Assembly: GCA_001247695.2 (NCBI GenBank)
Contig: LGRX02012505.1
Coordinates: 30,769-94,768 of the forward strand
Length of the DNA: 64,000 bases
DNA from: Cymbomonas tetramitiformis
Taxonomy: Eukaryota > Chlorophyta > Pyramimonadophyceae > Pyramimonadales > Pyramimonadaceae
Direction of reading: 5' to 3'
Shown here: one piece after another, positions 34,339-46,306 of the stretch
How positions within the stretch are numbered: the first letter of the stretch is position 1
How the letters are laid out: each line of letters opens with the position of its first letter
Program-made: the position numbers and the translations under genes
Notes under the pieces: generated by a model
The model's input: only the letters and a program-made list of their open reading frames with translations
Told to the model about the DNA's origin: nothing
The model's database searches: none

Positions 34339-35350
34339 GCGCATAACGCTTTTAACATGCACAATGATTGAATATAGTTATAGCTTGACCGCTTTAGTCA
34401 AGTATTTATGAGCCAAACTAATTTATTTTCAAGTGAAAGTGCATAGTATTTACATTTATGACCTTGGTGGTGGTGGTTCCGTTTGTCATATATTCCCCCT
34501 AAAAAGTAATTAAAATGGCGGGTCCTTTCACAAGGACCCGATTAAATAACCACCCATAAGATGTGGATGAGGACCTTAGGCATGCCATGATGATGATACA
34601 CAATGTAGTTGGGACCCATGGAAGGGATGTGGAGGGTGGTACGCATCGTGATGACCAAAATCGGTGCACAAGGCATCGTGGAAGTAGAGGCACCAAGTGA
34701 AAATTAGAAGTATGGATAAAAGTGGCCCTCCAAATAGGGCGCTCGTGCATTAGAGCAATGGTGCCATGAGCCCACCACAGCATATTCAGCCTATGTAAAT
34801 CATTCTAAAAATAAAGTTATCGATACATTTCAACTATATCATGTGCACTGATTGTTCTTAGGCTTCTCCTATATGGTATGTTCAATTTCCATTTAAAGAA
34901 TCGTACAAAAACACACTTGCAGTCGCTAGATTAAACAATGTTTTCCCACATGTATGGTGGATGCAAGTGATATAAAAGCAGTCTATAATGGGATGCCACC
35001 ATGTACAACCACCCACCCATCGTTGGTTATGAGGTATGCTATCAGTTTAAGATAACGCTGGTGATGTGCGCTTCAACATCTTGTTTGGAAAAAATTCGAG
35101 AGCGACACACCTCGTTTTCAAACATTTGAAAAACAACCGCGTTGAAAATTTCAGGGTTACTAGTAGTAATGATACCAAAATACGCATGCCACATTGGATA
35201 TATGCCAAACGGCCACAGGACAAGTTAGTTTGGGTCATAATTAGTCAACCTTATTGGTGGTTGCCTCAATATATCTCAATCAAGAAAGTGCTCATAAACG
35301 TGGTCCTTGTGAAAGGACCCAACGCGATTTGGGTCCTGTAATAAGGACCC
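34331..35350. mobile_element. 1004-bp insertion in copia pol, flanked by an 8-bp duplication AAGGACCC
   Basis: AAGGACCC occurs at 34331-34338 and 35343-35350. Skipping 34339-35342 with one copy keeps the copia frame open and joins integrase to RT, so this is a clean insertion. Inside are inverted repeats: GGGTCCTTTCACAAGGACC at 34520 and its complement at 35302-35320. The motif recurs near both ends. An 8-bp duplication is typical of hAT elements, but no hAT-like terminal bases or transposase are seen. It is non-coding, so at most a non-autonomous element. Confidence 0.8.
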
Positions 35351-37103
35351 CGGGGCAGTAGCCACATACAGACAGGCTCGGCTCAGCCCTAATTGGAGAC
35401 AGTGGCACAAAGCCATTCAGTCAGAGATTGACGGCATACTTCAGCCAGACAGGGCCGATCCAGTCACCGCCTTCCCCCCAAGCTCCACCGTCCTCCCCAG
35501 TAAGTTTGTCTTTAAGCTCAAGAAGCTGACAGACGGCTCCCTTGACAAGTTCAAGGCCAGATGCACCACCAGAGGAGACATGGACCGCACCTTCTATGAG
35601 GAGGCGGAGACCTTTGCCCCTACACCTCAGCTCGCCACCTTTAGACTCCTACTAGCGCTCTGCCTGACACACAGACTCATGCCATACCACTATGATATCT
35701 CTCAGGCTTTCCTCCAGGCTCTAATACCTGAGGATGAGCGGTACTATGTCAGGTTTCCGAAGGGGTACGTCCATCCCCTAGGATATGTAGGTGCCTATAT
35801 GAAGAAGGCACTCTACGGACATCGGACCTCAGGCAGACTGTGGTCAGAGACCGCGCACAGGTTCATGACAGACCGCTACCCTACACTCAGCAGGTCCACA
35901 TATGACGAGTGCCTGTACATCGGCTGGATTGACAGTCAGCTCTTCATAGTCCTCATCTACGTTGATGACTTCATTGTGGCTTGTGCCGATGAGCGGTCCA
36001 GAGCCCGGTTTCACACTGACATCGTGTCCACATTCCAGGCCACCTACTCTGGTGTCCTCAACCAGTTCCTCCAGCTCTAGGTTGATGTCCCGACTGAGAC
36101 AGTTCCTACAGGAGAGTCATACCCGACCAGGATTGAGCTTTCACACGAGCGGAGCATCACAGATCTGTGTGCTAAGTTCAGCATAGACACGGATAAGCAG
36201 GCACCTCGATCACCGATGACAGAGGGTCTCTCCCTCCCCATTCCCCCACCTGATGCGATTGACAGGTCCATTGAGACACCCCTCAGATCCTTGATCTACT
36301 CTCTGCTCTGGTTAGCCAGGACAGTCAGACCCGACATATACTACCACGTCACGTATCTGGCTCAGTTCTGCCACCAGCCCACAGTTGAGGACCTCACCGC
36401 TGCCAAGCGGATCCTTCGCTATGCATACTCCACCAGAGACTACACACTTGCTATGGCTATTGACTCTACAGCACCCCAGCTCACAGCGTTCTGTGACTTA
36501 GACCATGCAGGAGACACTGCCACACGGAACTCAGTTTCCGGCTACTGTCTCTACTTTCACGGTATGCTCATTGACTGGTGGTCAAAGAAGCAGAAGTCAT
36601 GCACTGCCCTTCACTCTACAGAGGCAAAGTATGTTGCCATGTCAGAAGCCTGCACCTCCGCCCTGGCCATCTACAACACACTGACAGAGTTCTTCCCCTC
36701 AGCTGAGCCCATCACCATCAATGTAGATAACTCAGGAGTTCAGACTTTGGTCACTCAGCGGGCACTCTCTACTAAGCTCAAACACATTGCGGTTCGGTAC
36801 CACGCGGTTAGGAACTGGTGTCAGGGGCCCCTCAGGAAGTTTATCCCGGTCTGGATTCCGACCGATGACAATCAGGCTGACATTTTCACAAAAGCCCTTC
36901 CTACCACCAAACACGGGGTTCCCATTATCGACAAGTTCACTGGCCGCCTCTTGGATATTAAGGACCGGGGTGTTAAGCTGAAGGAGAGACTACGAGCAGC
37001 TGAAGCACAGAAGCTACATGCCCAGCAGCAGCAGCTACAACTACAACAACGACAGGACGAGATTGTCTTAGCATCACTGCAGCGGCAGAACTTGATAGGG
37101 TGA
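35351..37103 (+). pseudogene. Copia reverse transcriptase and RNase H (3' part of broken pol)
   Basis: RT starts right after the insertion (W-K-AI-E-I pattern, then LPSKFVFKLK). It contains YDISQAFLQA and the catalytic LIYVDDFIVA near 35960. A TAG at 36078 interrupts the frame after NQFLQL and the same frame continues beyond it. RNase H has CDLDHAGD (D), LHSTEAKYVA (E), NVDNSG (D) and NQADIFTKAL (D), ending with a Gln-rich tail. Canonical active-site residues remain, so decay is recent or limited. Confidence 0.88.
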
Positions 37104-37110
37104 CCCGAGG

Positions 37111-37702
37111 TGTCAGGGTTATGACCGATGACACATGTGTCATACGTGTCATACATGTCATACGTGTCATACGTGTCATACATGTCAGACATGTCATACC
37201 ATGTCATGTCATGTCATGTCGAGTCATGTCATGTCATATATTATAATGACAGACAGTCGTCAGTACGGTCGACTATGACATGTACAGTCATATCATCTGT
37301 CATTACTCAAGGTGAGACTTGAGTGACACATGTCATCGAGAGACCAGTATGTCGGACTCGAGATGGCAAAGCAAGATGGTGTCTTGAAGTACCGAATGGT
37401 TCGGAGAAAACTCATCTTCGCTTCAAGCATGTTCTGAACAAGCATGTGAGTATCATATGGCTTATTCGTTCAGCCGATACTAATTGTTCAACCAATGCCT
37501 TGGGTTCACAACCCGATAGCGGTGGCATCTATGAGATGCAGGGCATTCGGTATAGATGAGGTAGCGTTGGGCTACAGCAGTAACTTCGGACGAAGCACTG
37601 CACTCATCACCCGCTCTTACGTTGCACGCGTTGTTACTGTTCAATAACATCCGTGCTATCTTATCATATCATATCTCGCAGCTTGCTAGCGAGACCTTAT
37701 CA
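37111..37702 (+). repeat. 5' LTR of the chromovirus
   Basis: 592 bp, TG..CA ends. Contains alternating ATGTCATACGTGTCAT repeats near the start and an ATGTC microsatellite around 37200. It matches 47386-47970 throughout, and the complement of 56069-56652. Confidence 0.95.
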
Positions 37703-40700
37703 GTTGGTATTCTGCTCGTCAAGGCGAGAACGAGGACAATCTAGTGTGAGTGCAGCAGTAGATATCAAATATTGTGTGCGCAGGTTGCGGAGCGCGAATA
37801 ATAACAGGCGTCGCAATCGCATACATACTGATATATCTGCATATTGACCGCTGCATAAGCGAATATTGTGCGCGAGGATATATCGTCATATTCTCAGTCG
37901 CAGATCGTACATCGCAGCTGATCGTCACCTATACAGCGCGAGAAGGTGTGCATGTCGCATATATATGCGCAGCGATCACATATACGCGCAGATACGATTC
38001 GCAGTTGTACGAAATTCGCAATATGAGACGCGGACACAAAAATCATCATCGGAATCATGATCCGCGCGAAAAATAGCGCTTGTATCATGTGTTGTTCATA
38101 TGCGACAAGATGTGCTCATTATCAGCAGCGCGCACCATCGCGATTTCGATGATCGCAATAAATCGCTTACTGTACACGACGATTTCTTTGCAGTTTTTTG
38201 ATGACGATATCAGTTTGCAAAATGTCATCAAAATACCGTCAATAGTTGCAATAATCACTGATGCATCATCTGCGCGCGTCATGATATCTAGACAGAATAT
38301 GTGTATACTTACTGGGATTATCATGAATGATGACGCACGATGACAGTATATTGCAGCATGCCGTGCAAATCTCTGATGCTTGCCGAGTTATTATAATTCA
38401 TTCACTGTCAGATTCGTATACACACCTGCAATCATGAGTGTGTACTGCATACATGCTGTGTGAGTAGCTTGCACACACATATACGCTCAACATGACATAT
38501 AATTGAATACTCTGCAGCAACATCATATTGTGCATTATTGAGTGTGTGGAGATTATACTGCTTGCAGCACCACATACACACACATATACTTGCAGTATAC
38601 ACCATCATTGAGTATATACTGGGTGCATGCAGCAGATGTACATTACATCACATGTACATTATTATACTGAGCAACTGCATCACTGTGACATGTGCATGCA
38701 TTATTCATACAGCTTGATCACGATAACAGCTGCAATGTACAAACCAGTTAGATCACGATAGCAACTGGGACATATGGCATCACATCACAATGCATCATAC
38801 ATTGCACAAAGCATACTGCTGTGCATGTAAGCTATATTGGAACCCATGTAGTGTAAGGTGCCTGAAGGTGGTCTTAACACCATAATTAGCTCGACATACT
38901 CTGACGAAGGATTTGGGATGAGTATGTTCGTTCTATGGTGGATCACTGAATGGAATGCTCACCGGAACTATATGTGAAATAAACCAAGCAACTCATCACT
39001 GTAAGATGAGAATATGCAGGATTACAATCACCACTAAGCTGATATACATCATGTTAGATTTATTCAGTACTTGGTATACAGATCATTCTACATGATAAAT
39101 CATCTTGGTATATTGTAATACCAGTAATCACCTGTATACAAGTGTGTATAGTGAACAATTCCACACACACTCACATGTACTCAATCAGCAAGTACATGAA
39201 CATAAGTCACTGCTTAAATAAGTCACTACACTTATGTGTCACTTATGTGTCATTAAATATATGACCTTACACTGGTTCACAAGTGTAATAAATAATCACT
39301 GACACTACTATGTAAAGTTGACAATGCACTGACTCGAAAGTGCAATGATCAATAATCATATCAACACATGATACATAGTACCAACCAGCTTGATCACGAT
39401 AGCAGCTGGATGTCAAGTGATGGCGATAGATGGGGACAGAATCAACCAACATGCTGTAGGGCTGGATGGAGAAATCTCCAGACCCGAAGGCATCATACAA
39501 TGCTCAGAAAGCAGCTGGTCACTGCTGAGCATTGTCCACACGTCTCACATATCATCGCTGGAGCAAGAACAACAACCACACTGCATTGTGACAATTGATT
39601 CAGAAATGATCAGCACAATAAGCATGTACATTCTCAGATCAGTACCTACATATTGAACTGACAGAGGTTGTTGAGGACACACACACACACACACACACAC
39701 ATTGTGTTGTGTGGAACTGCTTAGATTATTATCAAGCTATGTCCTGATATATTTGGAATCTAGAGATATCACTTTGATATGCTCTCAGTGCACAGCCATA
39801 TGCCCAAATATATCATAGGTTCTGATAAGTTATCACTTAAGTGGTTAACCCGCTTACAGTTGATACACCTAATAAATCATTGGGAAGTGGACCAACTTCC
39901 ATGGGTTTCAAATCAGCAAAACCCATATATATGCTCAACCATAGATGTTGACCATCAGAAATATTCACTATATTGCCATGAAAAATATCATGTGCAAAAG
40001 TGAGATAAGTTGCATTAGTTCTGTAACTTGCAACTTCCACACACACCGAGATATATTACTGAGGTAAATATTTAATGGCCAAAAAAGGTGGAAAATGGGT
40101 AAAAATCGTTGGCGATAAATTTCAAAACTGAAATTCCGACCCCATTTTATTTCGAATTATGATTTTATACCTATTAAGGTATCTGAAAAACATAATGAGC
40201 CTGGTCATATCTCGTGTAACACCCTAAACATCAGGTGTGTAACATCTAGGGGTATACAAAGTTGCTGTACTAAAATGCGTGAAAAACTCACACGTTAGAT
40301 TTGAAAATGATGTTATGGTCATCATTTTTTTCGTTACTCTATTTTATTAGCTATTGAAAAATATGCTCAAAATAGTACAGCACCTGTAACGCCCTAATAT
40401 TGCCTATATTCACGTGTACAGTTACAGGGGTGTAACATACCTCCTAATAACCACGTGATACACAGTGAAAAATTAAATGCAGTTTTGCTTAAATATCTTT
40501 GCAAAATGTTCATACTGCTTTAATTTAACATATTTTAGGGTTACTGATGGCAAGTAACACCCTAATATCACTGTGGGAGATAAGGGTCACTGTAACGTTA
40601 CATACCCTAAATGCCACCTATATAATAGGAAGCACTTCGTGTTTGGCATATATGTCATGCTGAAATCAGCACAGCCATGACAATATTTCGGGCTACAACC

Positions 40701-40975
40701 CAAGAACTGTAGGGCAACAACCCAAAAACTGTAGGGCAACAACCCAAAAACTGTAGGGCGACAACCCAAGAACTGTAGGGCTGCAACCCTAAAACTGTAT
40801 ACGCTGCTTCCTATAAGGACTGCATGCTAATCATGAGGTATAAAGGCAACTGACAACTGCCTATGTGTATTCACACTTCCTTGAGGGGGGAAGAATGTGG
40901 ATATATATATATACATACATAACCTCATTATAATGTACAAATATACTACATGTACAAAACATAGATATATATATA

Positions 40976-41011
<36 letters not shown>

Positions 41012-41054
41012 TCAGACAATTGAGGTATTTTTGGTGTTGTGTTTTGTTTTTTAG
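37703..41054 (+). other. Long 5' leader of the chromovirus, non-coding
   Basis: About 3.35 kb lies between the 5' LTR and gag, unusually long. It has many short stop-rich frames and no gene. It holds a CA repeat at 39680-39702, another at 40988-41010, and a 22-bp tandem repeat at 40688-40800. Three spaced copies of a GTAACRCCCTAA motif lie near 40217, 40388 and 40556. The 38400-39400 stretch is rich in TGCA/CATGTA-type words. It may carry the packaging signal or be an accreted insertion. Confidence 0.6.
40688..40800. repeat. 22-bp tandem repeat, five copies
   Basis: The unit is GGGCAACAACCCAAAAACTG plus TA, with variants GGGCTACAACCCAAGAACTG and GGGCTGCAACCCTAAAACTG. It lies about 250 bp before gag in the chromovirus leader. 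Confidence 0.9.
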
Positions 41055-42443
41055 ATGGCAGACGAATCAGACATACCAGCTATCAATGCAGATCCGTCAA
41101 CATGGTTCTTTGACATCTTAGGTTCCTACGATGCCTACAGTCCGTTCAAGATACCCAAGTGGCTCACTGGTTATGATAATACCCAGACCAGATTCGACCA
41201 AATAGGGTACTTCGATAATATCAGTCGCATGAGGCCCGACATGAGCAGATATAGAGATCCTGAAAATGAACCACAGGAACCAGACGAGGAGTATACAGAG
41301 GAAAATGCTCCAACAGTTTTCACAGATCCTGATGATGATCCTATACCAGTACCAGCTCCATCCACTTTAATTCCAAAGGTGAAAATGACACCACCTAAGG
41401 AATTTAAGGCAGGACAGGATGCAAAGGTATGGTTGGACACAGTGGATAGATATTTCCAGTTCACTTATCCAGGAGTTCCAGACAAGGACGTGATCACAGT
41501 AGTCCTGACACTCATACAAAACAACGACCGACATTATTTCCAGGTCGTGGCAAAACAACCAGATGCCACATATGAGAAGGTCAGAAGGATTTTCCTCAGT
41601 CAGTTTGGCAACCCCCATAAAAGATCAGTGGCTAAAAAACACCTAATGGCGCTGAATCAAGGGAACCAGACTTTCTCAGACTATCTACGCACGTTCACGT
41701 CACTGGCTGCATTAGCAGCAGTTGATCTGGATGGTGTGTTGATAAAGGACAGATTTGTCAGCAGTATGGATTCTGATCTCCGAAAACAGTTCCATCTCAG
41801 ATTCCTTACAGAAGACGAAAGGAATAATCTGTCGTGGTCACAAACCACACAGATCCTGCTCGACTTGAATTACGTTGTTCATTCGAAGCAGTCAGAGACC
41901 CTACATGATCGGGGCGGGCAAAAGGAGCAGTCATCAGGAGGCCCAGTCAGAAAGGAGAAGGACAAAGGGCGTGGCAGAAAGCCATATGACAGATCCAATA
42001 GGAACTGGAATCAGAATCAGAATGGCAATCAAAATCCAAATGCCAATCAGAATCGGAGCAAAGGGAAAGGTGGAAAAGGCAAAGGTAAAGGGAAAGGAAA
42101 AGGAGCAGCACCAAATCCTCCTCAGCCTTGCCAACGTTGTGGTCGTACCAATCACGCCACAAAGGATTGTTTCTCCACCAGGACCCCAGATGGAAAAGCC
42201 ATACAAGGCAAGCCTCCTGCTCAGAATCCTTTCAGGAGACAGCAACAACAGAATCAGGGTGCTAAAAATGAGTCTGGCAAACTCGTCAACACGATCAACA
42301 CCCTGGTTAAGGAGCTAAAGAGTCGGCACAGCATCAATGCAGCAATTGCAGCTCCAGCTCCAATTCCAGCTTCAGCTCCAGCTCCTCAGGAAAACTCTCA
42401 GGGTACTGCACAGGTACCAGTGATGAGAGCACCCCCAAGGTAA
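41055..42443 (+). CDS. Chromovirus Gag
   Basis: 462 codons from ATG (MADESDIPAINADP). An acidic N-terminal part is followed at about residues 110-270 by the retrotransposon Gag capsid fold: FKAGQDAKVWLDTVDRYF, then LSQFGNPHKRSVAKKHLMAL and LRTFTSLA. A basic Asn/Gly/Lys-rich linker (residues about 315-350) precedes one CCHC knuckle, CQRCGRTNHATKDC. A Pro/Ala-rich tail ends at a TAA. The protease reads in the -1 frame over the end of gag, so the fusion may need a -1 frameshift. I see no perfect slippery heptamer. Forms the virus-like particle in the cytoplasm. Confidence 0.93.
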   Translation: MADESDIPAINADPSTWFFDILGSYDAYSPFKIPKWLTGYDNTQTRFDQIGYFDNISRMRPDMSRYRDPENEPQEPDEEYTEENAPTVFTDPDDDPIPVPAPSTLIPKVKMTPPKEFKAGQDAKVWLDTVDRYFQFTYPGVPDKDVITVVLTLIQNNDRHYFQVVAKQPDATYEKVRRIFLSQFGNPHKRSVAKKHLMALNQGNQTFSDYLRTFTSLAALAAVDLDGVLIKDRFVSSMDSDLRKQFHLRFLTEDERNNLSWSQTTQILLDLNYVVHSKQSETLHDRGGQKEQSSGGPVRKEKDKGRGRKPYDRSNRNWNQNQNGNQNPNANQNRSKGKGGKGKGKGKGKGAAPNPPQPCQRCGRTNHATKDCFSTRTPDGKAIQGKPPAQNPFRRQQQQNQGAKNESGKLVNTINTLVKELKSRHSINAAIAAPAPIPASAPAPQENSQGTAQVPVMRAPPR

Positions 42444-43013
42444 ATCAGCCTGAAGATGCCACTGAAGCAAGTGGCCGGGTTGAGAGTATCTCAGAAGAAG
42501 TCCTTTCCAGTCTGACATTACAGTTTCAGCAGATGGACACTCCCTCAGAGCACATCGCACAGATGCAGTCTCAGACAGCACAGCTGAAATCACAGAAGAA
42601 GCTGTTGTTGTACAAAGGGAAAGTATATGGACAGAGTACTCACATATTGGTAGATCCATGAGCTACATCGTCTTTCATCGACAGACAGTTCGCTGCTCAG
42701 CTTGGTATAGCACCCACAGATTCCTCATCATTCTCAGTGGGATTGGCTGGAGGAAGCCAACTACCCTGCACATCCTATCTTCCCAATGCTACATTCACGC
42801 TGGGTAAGTATAAGGACACAGAGGATTTCTACATCATTGACATGAAACCATTCACTGTCATCCTGGGTCAAGATTGGTTGGAGAGGAGAAATCCACACAA
42901 TTGACTTCCAGTCCAAAAATCTGACGATCACTAGGAAGCACTCATCAGGCTCCAGTGTTCGCACAGTACTATCCAGAGTTGAACAGACTCCAGGCTCAGA
43001 TGACCTTCCTGAA
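42444..43013 (+). pseudogene. Chromovirus protease region, inactivated
   Basis: The aspartic protease is recognisable from HILVDP, a TGA, ATSSFIDRQFAAQLG to FTVILGQDWL. The active-site glycine codon of D-x-G-A-T has become TGA (near 42660). A second lesion near 42885 shifts the frame before the linker to RT. So this copy cannot make an intact Gag-Pol, even though most downstream domains are open. Confidence 0.85.
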
Positions 43014-45499
43014 ATGGAATTGGTCAGTGCCACCACCATGAGAAAGCACCTACGTCGTATTCGATCCAGTGGTTCGGCTGAAGAAGCCGTAGCTTATCTC
43101 TTCTTTCTCTCAGAGGTCGATGGTGAACTGGTCTTCGCAGCAGCAGACTCAGACACCACTATGGAAGACCCAGAGGTCACAGCAGCACGTGATCAGATGA
43201 GGGAAGACTTTTCAGACATATTCCAGGAGGATCTTCCAGCTGGTCATAGGCCAGAACGGTTTGAAGGTGGTTATCATCGAATCAACATTGAACCTGGGCA
43301 CAAGCCGCCATCGCAGCCAGTTCGTACCATACCAGTGCCCATGATGGAAGAGCTCAAACGACAGATCATCAAGTATGTCGAATTGGGTATCCTTCGTCCG
43401 TCATCATCTCCATATGGATGTCCTATCATTTTCGCTCCTAAGCCAGGTGGGAAGTGGAGGATGTGTTGTGATTATCGAGCCCTTAATAACATCACAATTA
43501 AGGACACGTATCCATTGCCACCTCACGACACCCTTCTTGAACAGCTAAAAGGTGCACGATGGTTTAGCAGATTCGACTTCAATCAGTTTTTCCATCAGAT
43601 CCCTATACATCCAGATGACATTCACAAAACAGCGATTCGCACCAGATACGGTTCCTATGAGTGGACAGTTATGCCTTTCGGATTGACCAATGCTCCTGCA
43701 ACCGCTCTACGTGTAGGAAATCGGGCATTCTTCGACTTCATCGATCGGTTCCTTGTCATTTTCATGGATGACACTATTGTGTACAGTCCGGACTTTGACA
43801 GCCACGTGAAGCATGTTCGACAGTTCCTCCAGCGTTGCAGAGATCACCAGTTCTTCATCAGGCCTTCCAAGGTGGAGTTGTTCGTCAGATCCATAGATTT
43901 TATCGGACATCACATCTCTGAAGCAGGCCTATCCATCATCGAAGACCGAATCCGAGCAGTCATGGCAATACAGCCTCCAGTGTCTTATGGTCCTACCGTT
44001 GGAAAGCAGCCTCTACGCCGTATGGCTAAAGATGGCAAATCATCCCTTCGGTCATTCTTGGGCATGGTCGGCCAATTTAGGAGATTCATACCAAAGTTCC
44101 CCAAGATTGCCGAGCCGCTCAATCGTCTCCTTAAAGATAATGCAGAGTTTGTCTGGGAATCTGAGCAGCAGAAGGGATTTGATAACCTCAAAAGTGCCAT
44201 CTGCAATGCTCCAGTACTACAACTTCCAGATCAGAAACTGCCATCTATTATGAAGGTCGATGGATCAGGCACACACGTTGGTCAAGTAGTACTACAGGAC
44301 CAAGGAAAAGGCATGAAGCCATGTGGCTATCACAGCGCCACTCTCTCCGATACACAGAGACGTTGGCCTATTCCTGAGATCGAGCTATTTGCCATTGTGG
44401 AGGGCTTCCGATTCTTTCGCCACATCTTGCTGGGAGCTCCTGAGACTATTGTACGCTCAGATCATCAGCCACTGGTTTATTTCCAGTCCAAATCCACACT
44501 AAGCCCCAAACAGGCGAGGTGGTTGGATGAGCTCTCCGAGTACAACTTCCGAATAGAGCATATTTCTGGCGAAAAGAACAAGGTTGTAGATGCACTCACT
44601 CGTATTTCTGCACTCTTTGAACTCACTGATTGTCTGCAACATATAGACATCAGCGATGTTCCAGTCATTGACATACCATCTACAGATCCTACATTCATTG
44701 CTCTTATATCTTCTTCATCAGCTCATCAGCTTCACGACATCATTATATCCCAGTATGATGGTGATACATTTGCACAGACTATATTGGCTAAGCTGACATC
44801 ATCGACTTCATCACAGTCAGTCAGCAGCTTCGAGCTCATTCAGGGGTTGATCTATCGCAAGACCATATATGGCAGACAGCTGTACATTCCACCTACTGCC
44901 AAGGTCCCTACAGATGACGGTGAGATCACACAGCTTCGCCACATTCTCCTTCATGAGTGCCACACAGCCACTATTTCTGGTCATGTAGGCAAAAATCGCA
45001 TGCTTCATCTATTGCGTAGCCGATATTATTGGCCAGGAATGACGGCGGCAGCCATCCAGTACATTCGGGAGTGCCCCGTGTGTCAACGCCAGAAAACGAG
45101 GAGACACAAACCTTATGGTCAGTCACATATACGATATTGTGTGCCTAAGACAAAATGGCTTGATGTATCTCTTGACTGGATTACTGACCTGCCTATCACC
45201 ACTAATGGGCACGACAGTATATTTGTGGTAATGTGCCAATTCTCTCATCGCTGTCATCTCATTCCCTTCAACATGACCTGGACTGCTCAGCATACTGCTT
45301 CGATATATATGCAGCATATCTTCAAGCTCCATGGTCTTCCGAGGAACATCATCTCAGATCGAGACCCCAGATTCACCTCTACATTCTGGCAAACACTGTG
45401 GAAATCTACTGGTACGAGATTGTCTATGACGTCTTCACACCATCCACAGTCGAATGCAAGCAATGAGAGGAGCCATGCCTTCATTGAGGATATCCTCAG
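43014..45499 (+). CDS. Chromovirus RT, RNase H and integrase (main exon)
   Basis: The listed first codon is an internal ATG within the linker to RT. RT: MCCDYRALNNITIKDTYPLP, then WFSRFDFNQFFHQI and VIFMDDTIVYS. The catalytic motif is FMDD where YxDD is usual. RNase H: MKVDGSGTHVGQ (D), PEIELFAIVEG (E), VRSDHQPLV (D), KVVDALTRIS (D). Integrase: zinc site HECHTATISGHVGK and ECPVCQRQK (H2C2), then D in SLDWITDLP, D in IISDRDPRFTST and E in SNASNERSHAF. The frame ends in a stop just past FIEDIL, where an intron-like insertion begins. Removing 45500-45576 links it in frame to the C-terminal part at 45577. Confidence 0.93.
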
Positions 45500-45576
45500 G
45501 TAATTTTCAATTTGTTGATTCATGGTTCACCATCCTCTGGTTTATAAACTGATTAGATAGTACTTTTCATCCTCAG
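45500..45576 (+). other. 77-bp intron-like insertion in the integrase gene, flanked by a 10-bp direct repeat
   Basis: The segment begins GTAATTTTC and ends TTTTCATCCTCAG. ATCCTCAGGT occurs across both edges (45493-45502 and 45570-45579), so AG|GT is duplicated. 77 is not a multiple of three; its removal restores the integrase frame exactly. This is what an introner-type insertion would look like. It could also be an ordinary short insertion that happens to carry GT..AG. Splicing is not shown by the sequence alone. Confidence 0.75.
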
Positions 45577-46306
45577 GTGTTGTTGCAATGATACTTCAGC
45601 CAATTCGTGGGAGGACAAGTTGCCTCTGGTGGAGTTTGCAATTAACAACACAGTTTCTGCATCTACTGGTTATTCACCATTCTATCTCGACTCGATGGCG
45701 CAGCCACTTTCGCCTCATGACCTGGCAATCACTATTCCGCCAGAAGCTCCTGTTCCAATACAGAATGCTATTCGAGATCATTTTGACCAGTACTCGGCTG
45801 TACATGCCAACGCGGTAGACAACATTTCCCGAGCAGCAGAAATTAGCCAAGCCAGATTCAATAAGACTCACATGCCCCGGCAATATGCAGTAGGGCAGAA
45901 AGTTCTTTTACGGACCGAGTTTATCCAATGGACTGGTTTGACAGAGGCAGGCAGACACTTTAAGCAGCCATATATTGGGCCGTTTACCATATCCAAAGTG
46001 CTAAGCCATGGACGTGCATACGAGTTAGATTTCGGAGATCTCGATATCCGTATCCATCCGGTACAGCCTGTATCCAGAATAGAGCTGTATAACGACTCGA
46101 TCCAAGCACCTTTGCCTCTGCCACAGATGATCACCGAAGAAGGGCAACCACTATTTGAGATATCACATATACTCTCAGATAAGATCACTAGAGGTGTCAA
46201 GTACTACTTAGTGCGATATGCAGGCTACGGCCCTGAGCATGACACCTGGGTCAAAGCCACAGAGCTGACCAATGCAGCAGACATGATAGCTGCCTATGAA
46301 GGCTAA
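45577..46306 (+). CDS. Chromovirus integrase C-terminus and chromodomain
   Basis: Continues pol after the 77-bp insertion. The first part holds the integrase C-terminal strand KLPLVEFAINNTVSASTGYS and a GPFTISKVLSHGRAYELD module (GPY/F-like). The end, FEISHILSDKITRGVKYYLV then RYAGYGPEHDTWVKATEL, is a chromodomain of about 50 residues. It has the aromatic Y and W positions that read methylated histone tails in chromoviruses. Stops at TAA 46304-46306. Confidence 0.92.

Larger units (their letters stand above)
31288..37103 (+). mobile_element. Degraded Ty1/copia retrotransposon, interrupted by a 1.0-kb insertion
   Basis: The order protease, integrase, RT, RNase H is Ty1/copia. Damage: a frameshift near 31880-31900 between protease and integrase, a 1004-bp insertion at 34339-35342, and one TAG at 36078. 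Only a short gag remnant (31288-31632) is visible. No 3' LTR is found, because chromovirus LTR sequence begins at 37111, eight bases after the pol stop. The coding GC is higher than in the flanking DNA. Confidence 0.88.

Noticed and set aside
34339..35342. Assignment of the copia insertion to hAT
   Set aside because: The 8-bp duplication fits, but no hAT-type terminal repeats or transposase remnant are visible.
42410..42445. Perfect slippery heptamer for gag-pro frameshift
   Set aside because: The protease frame is -1 to gag, but the overlap shows only ACCCCCA, not a canonical X-XXY-YYZ site.
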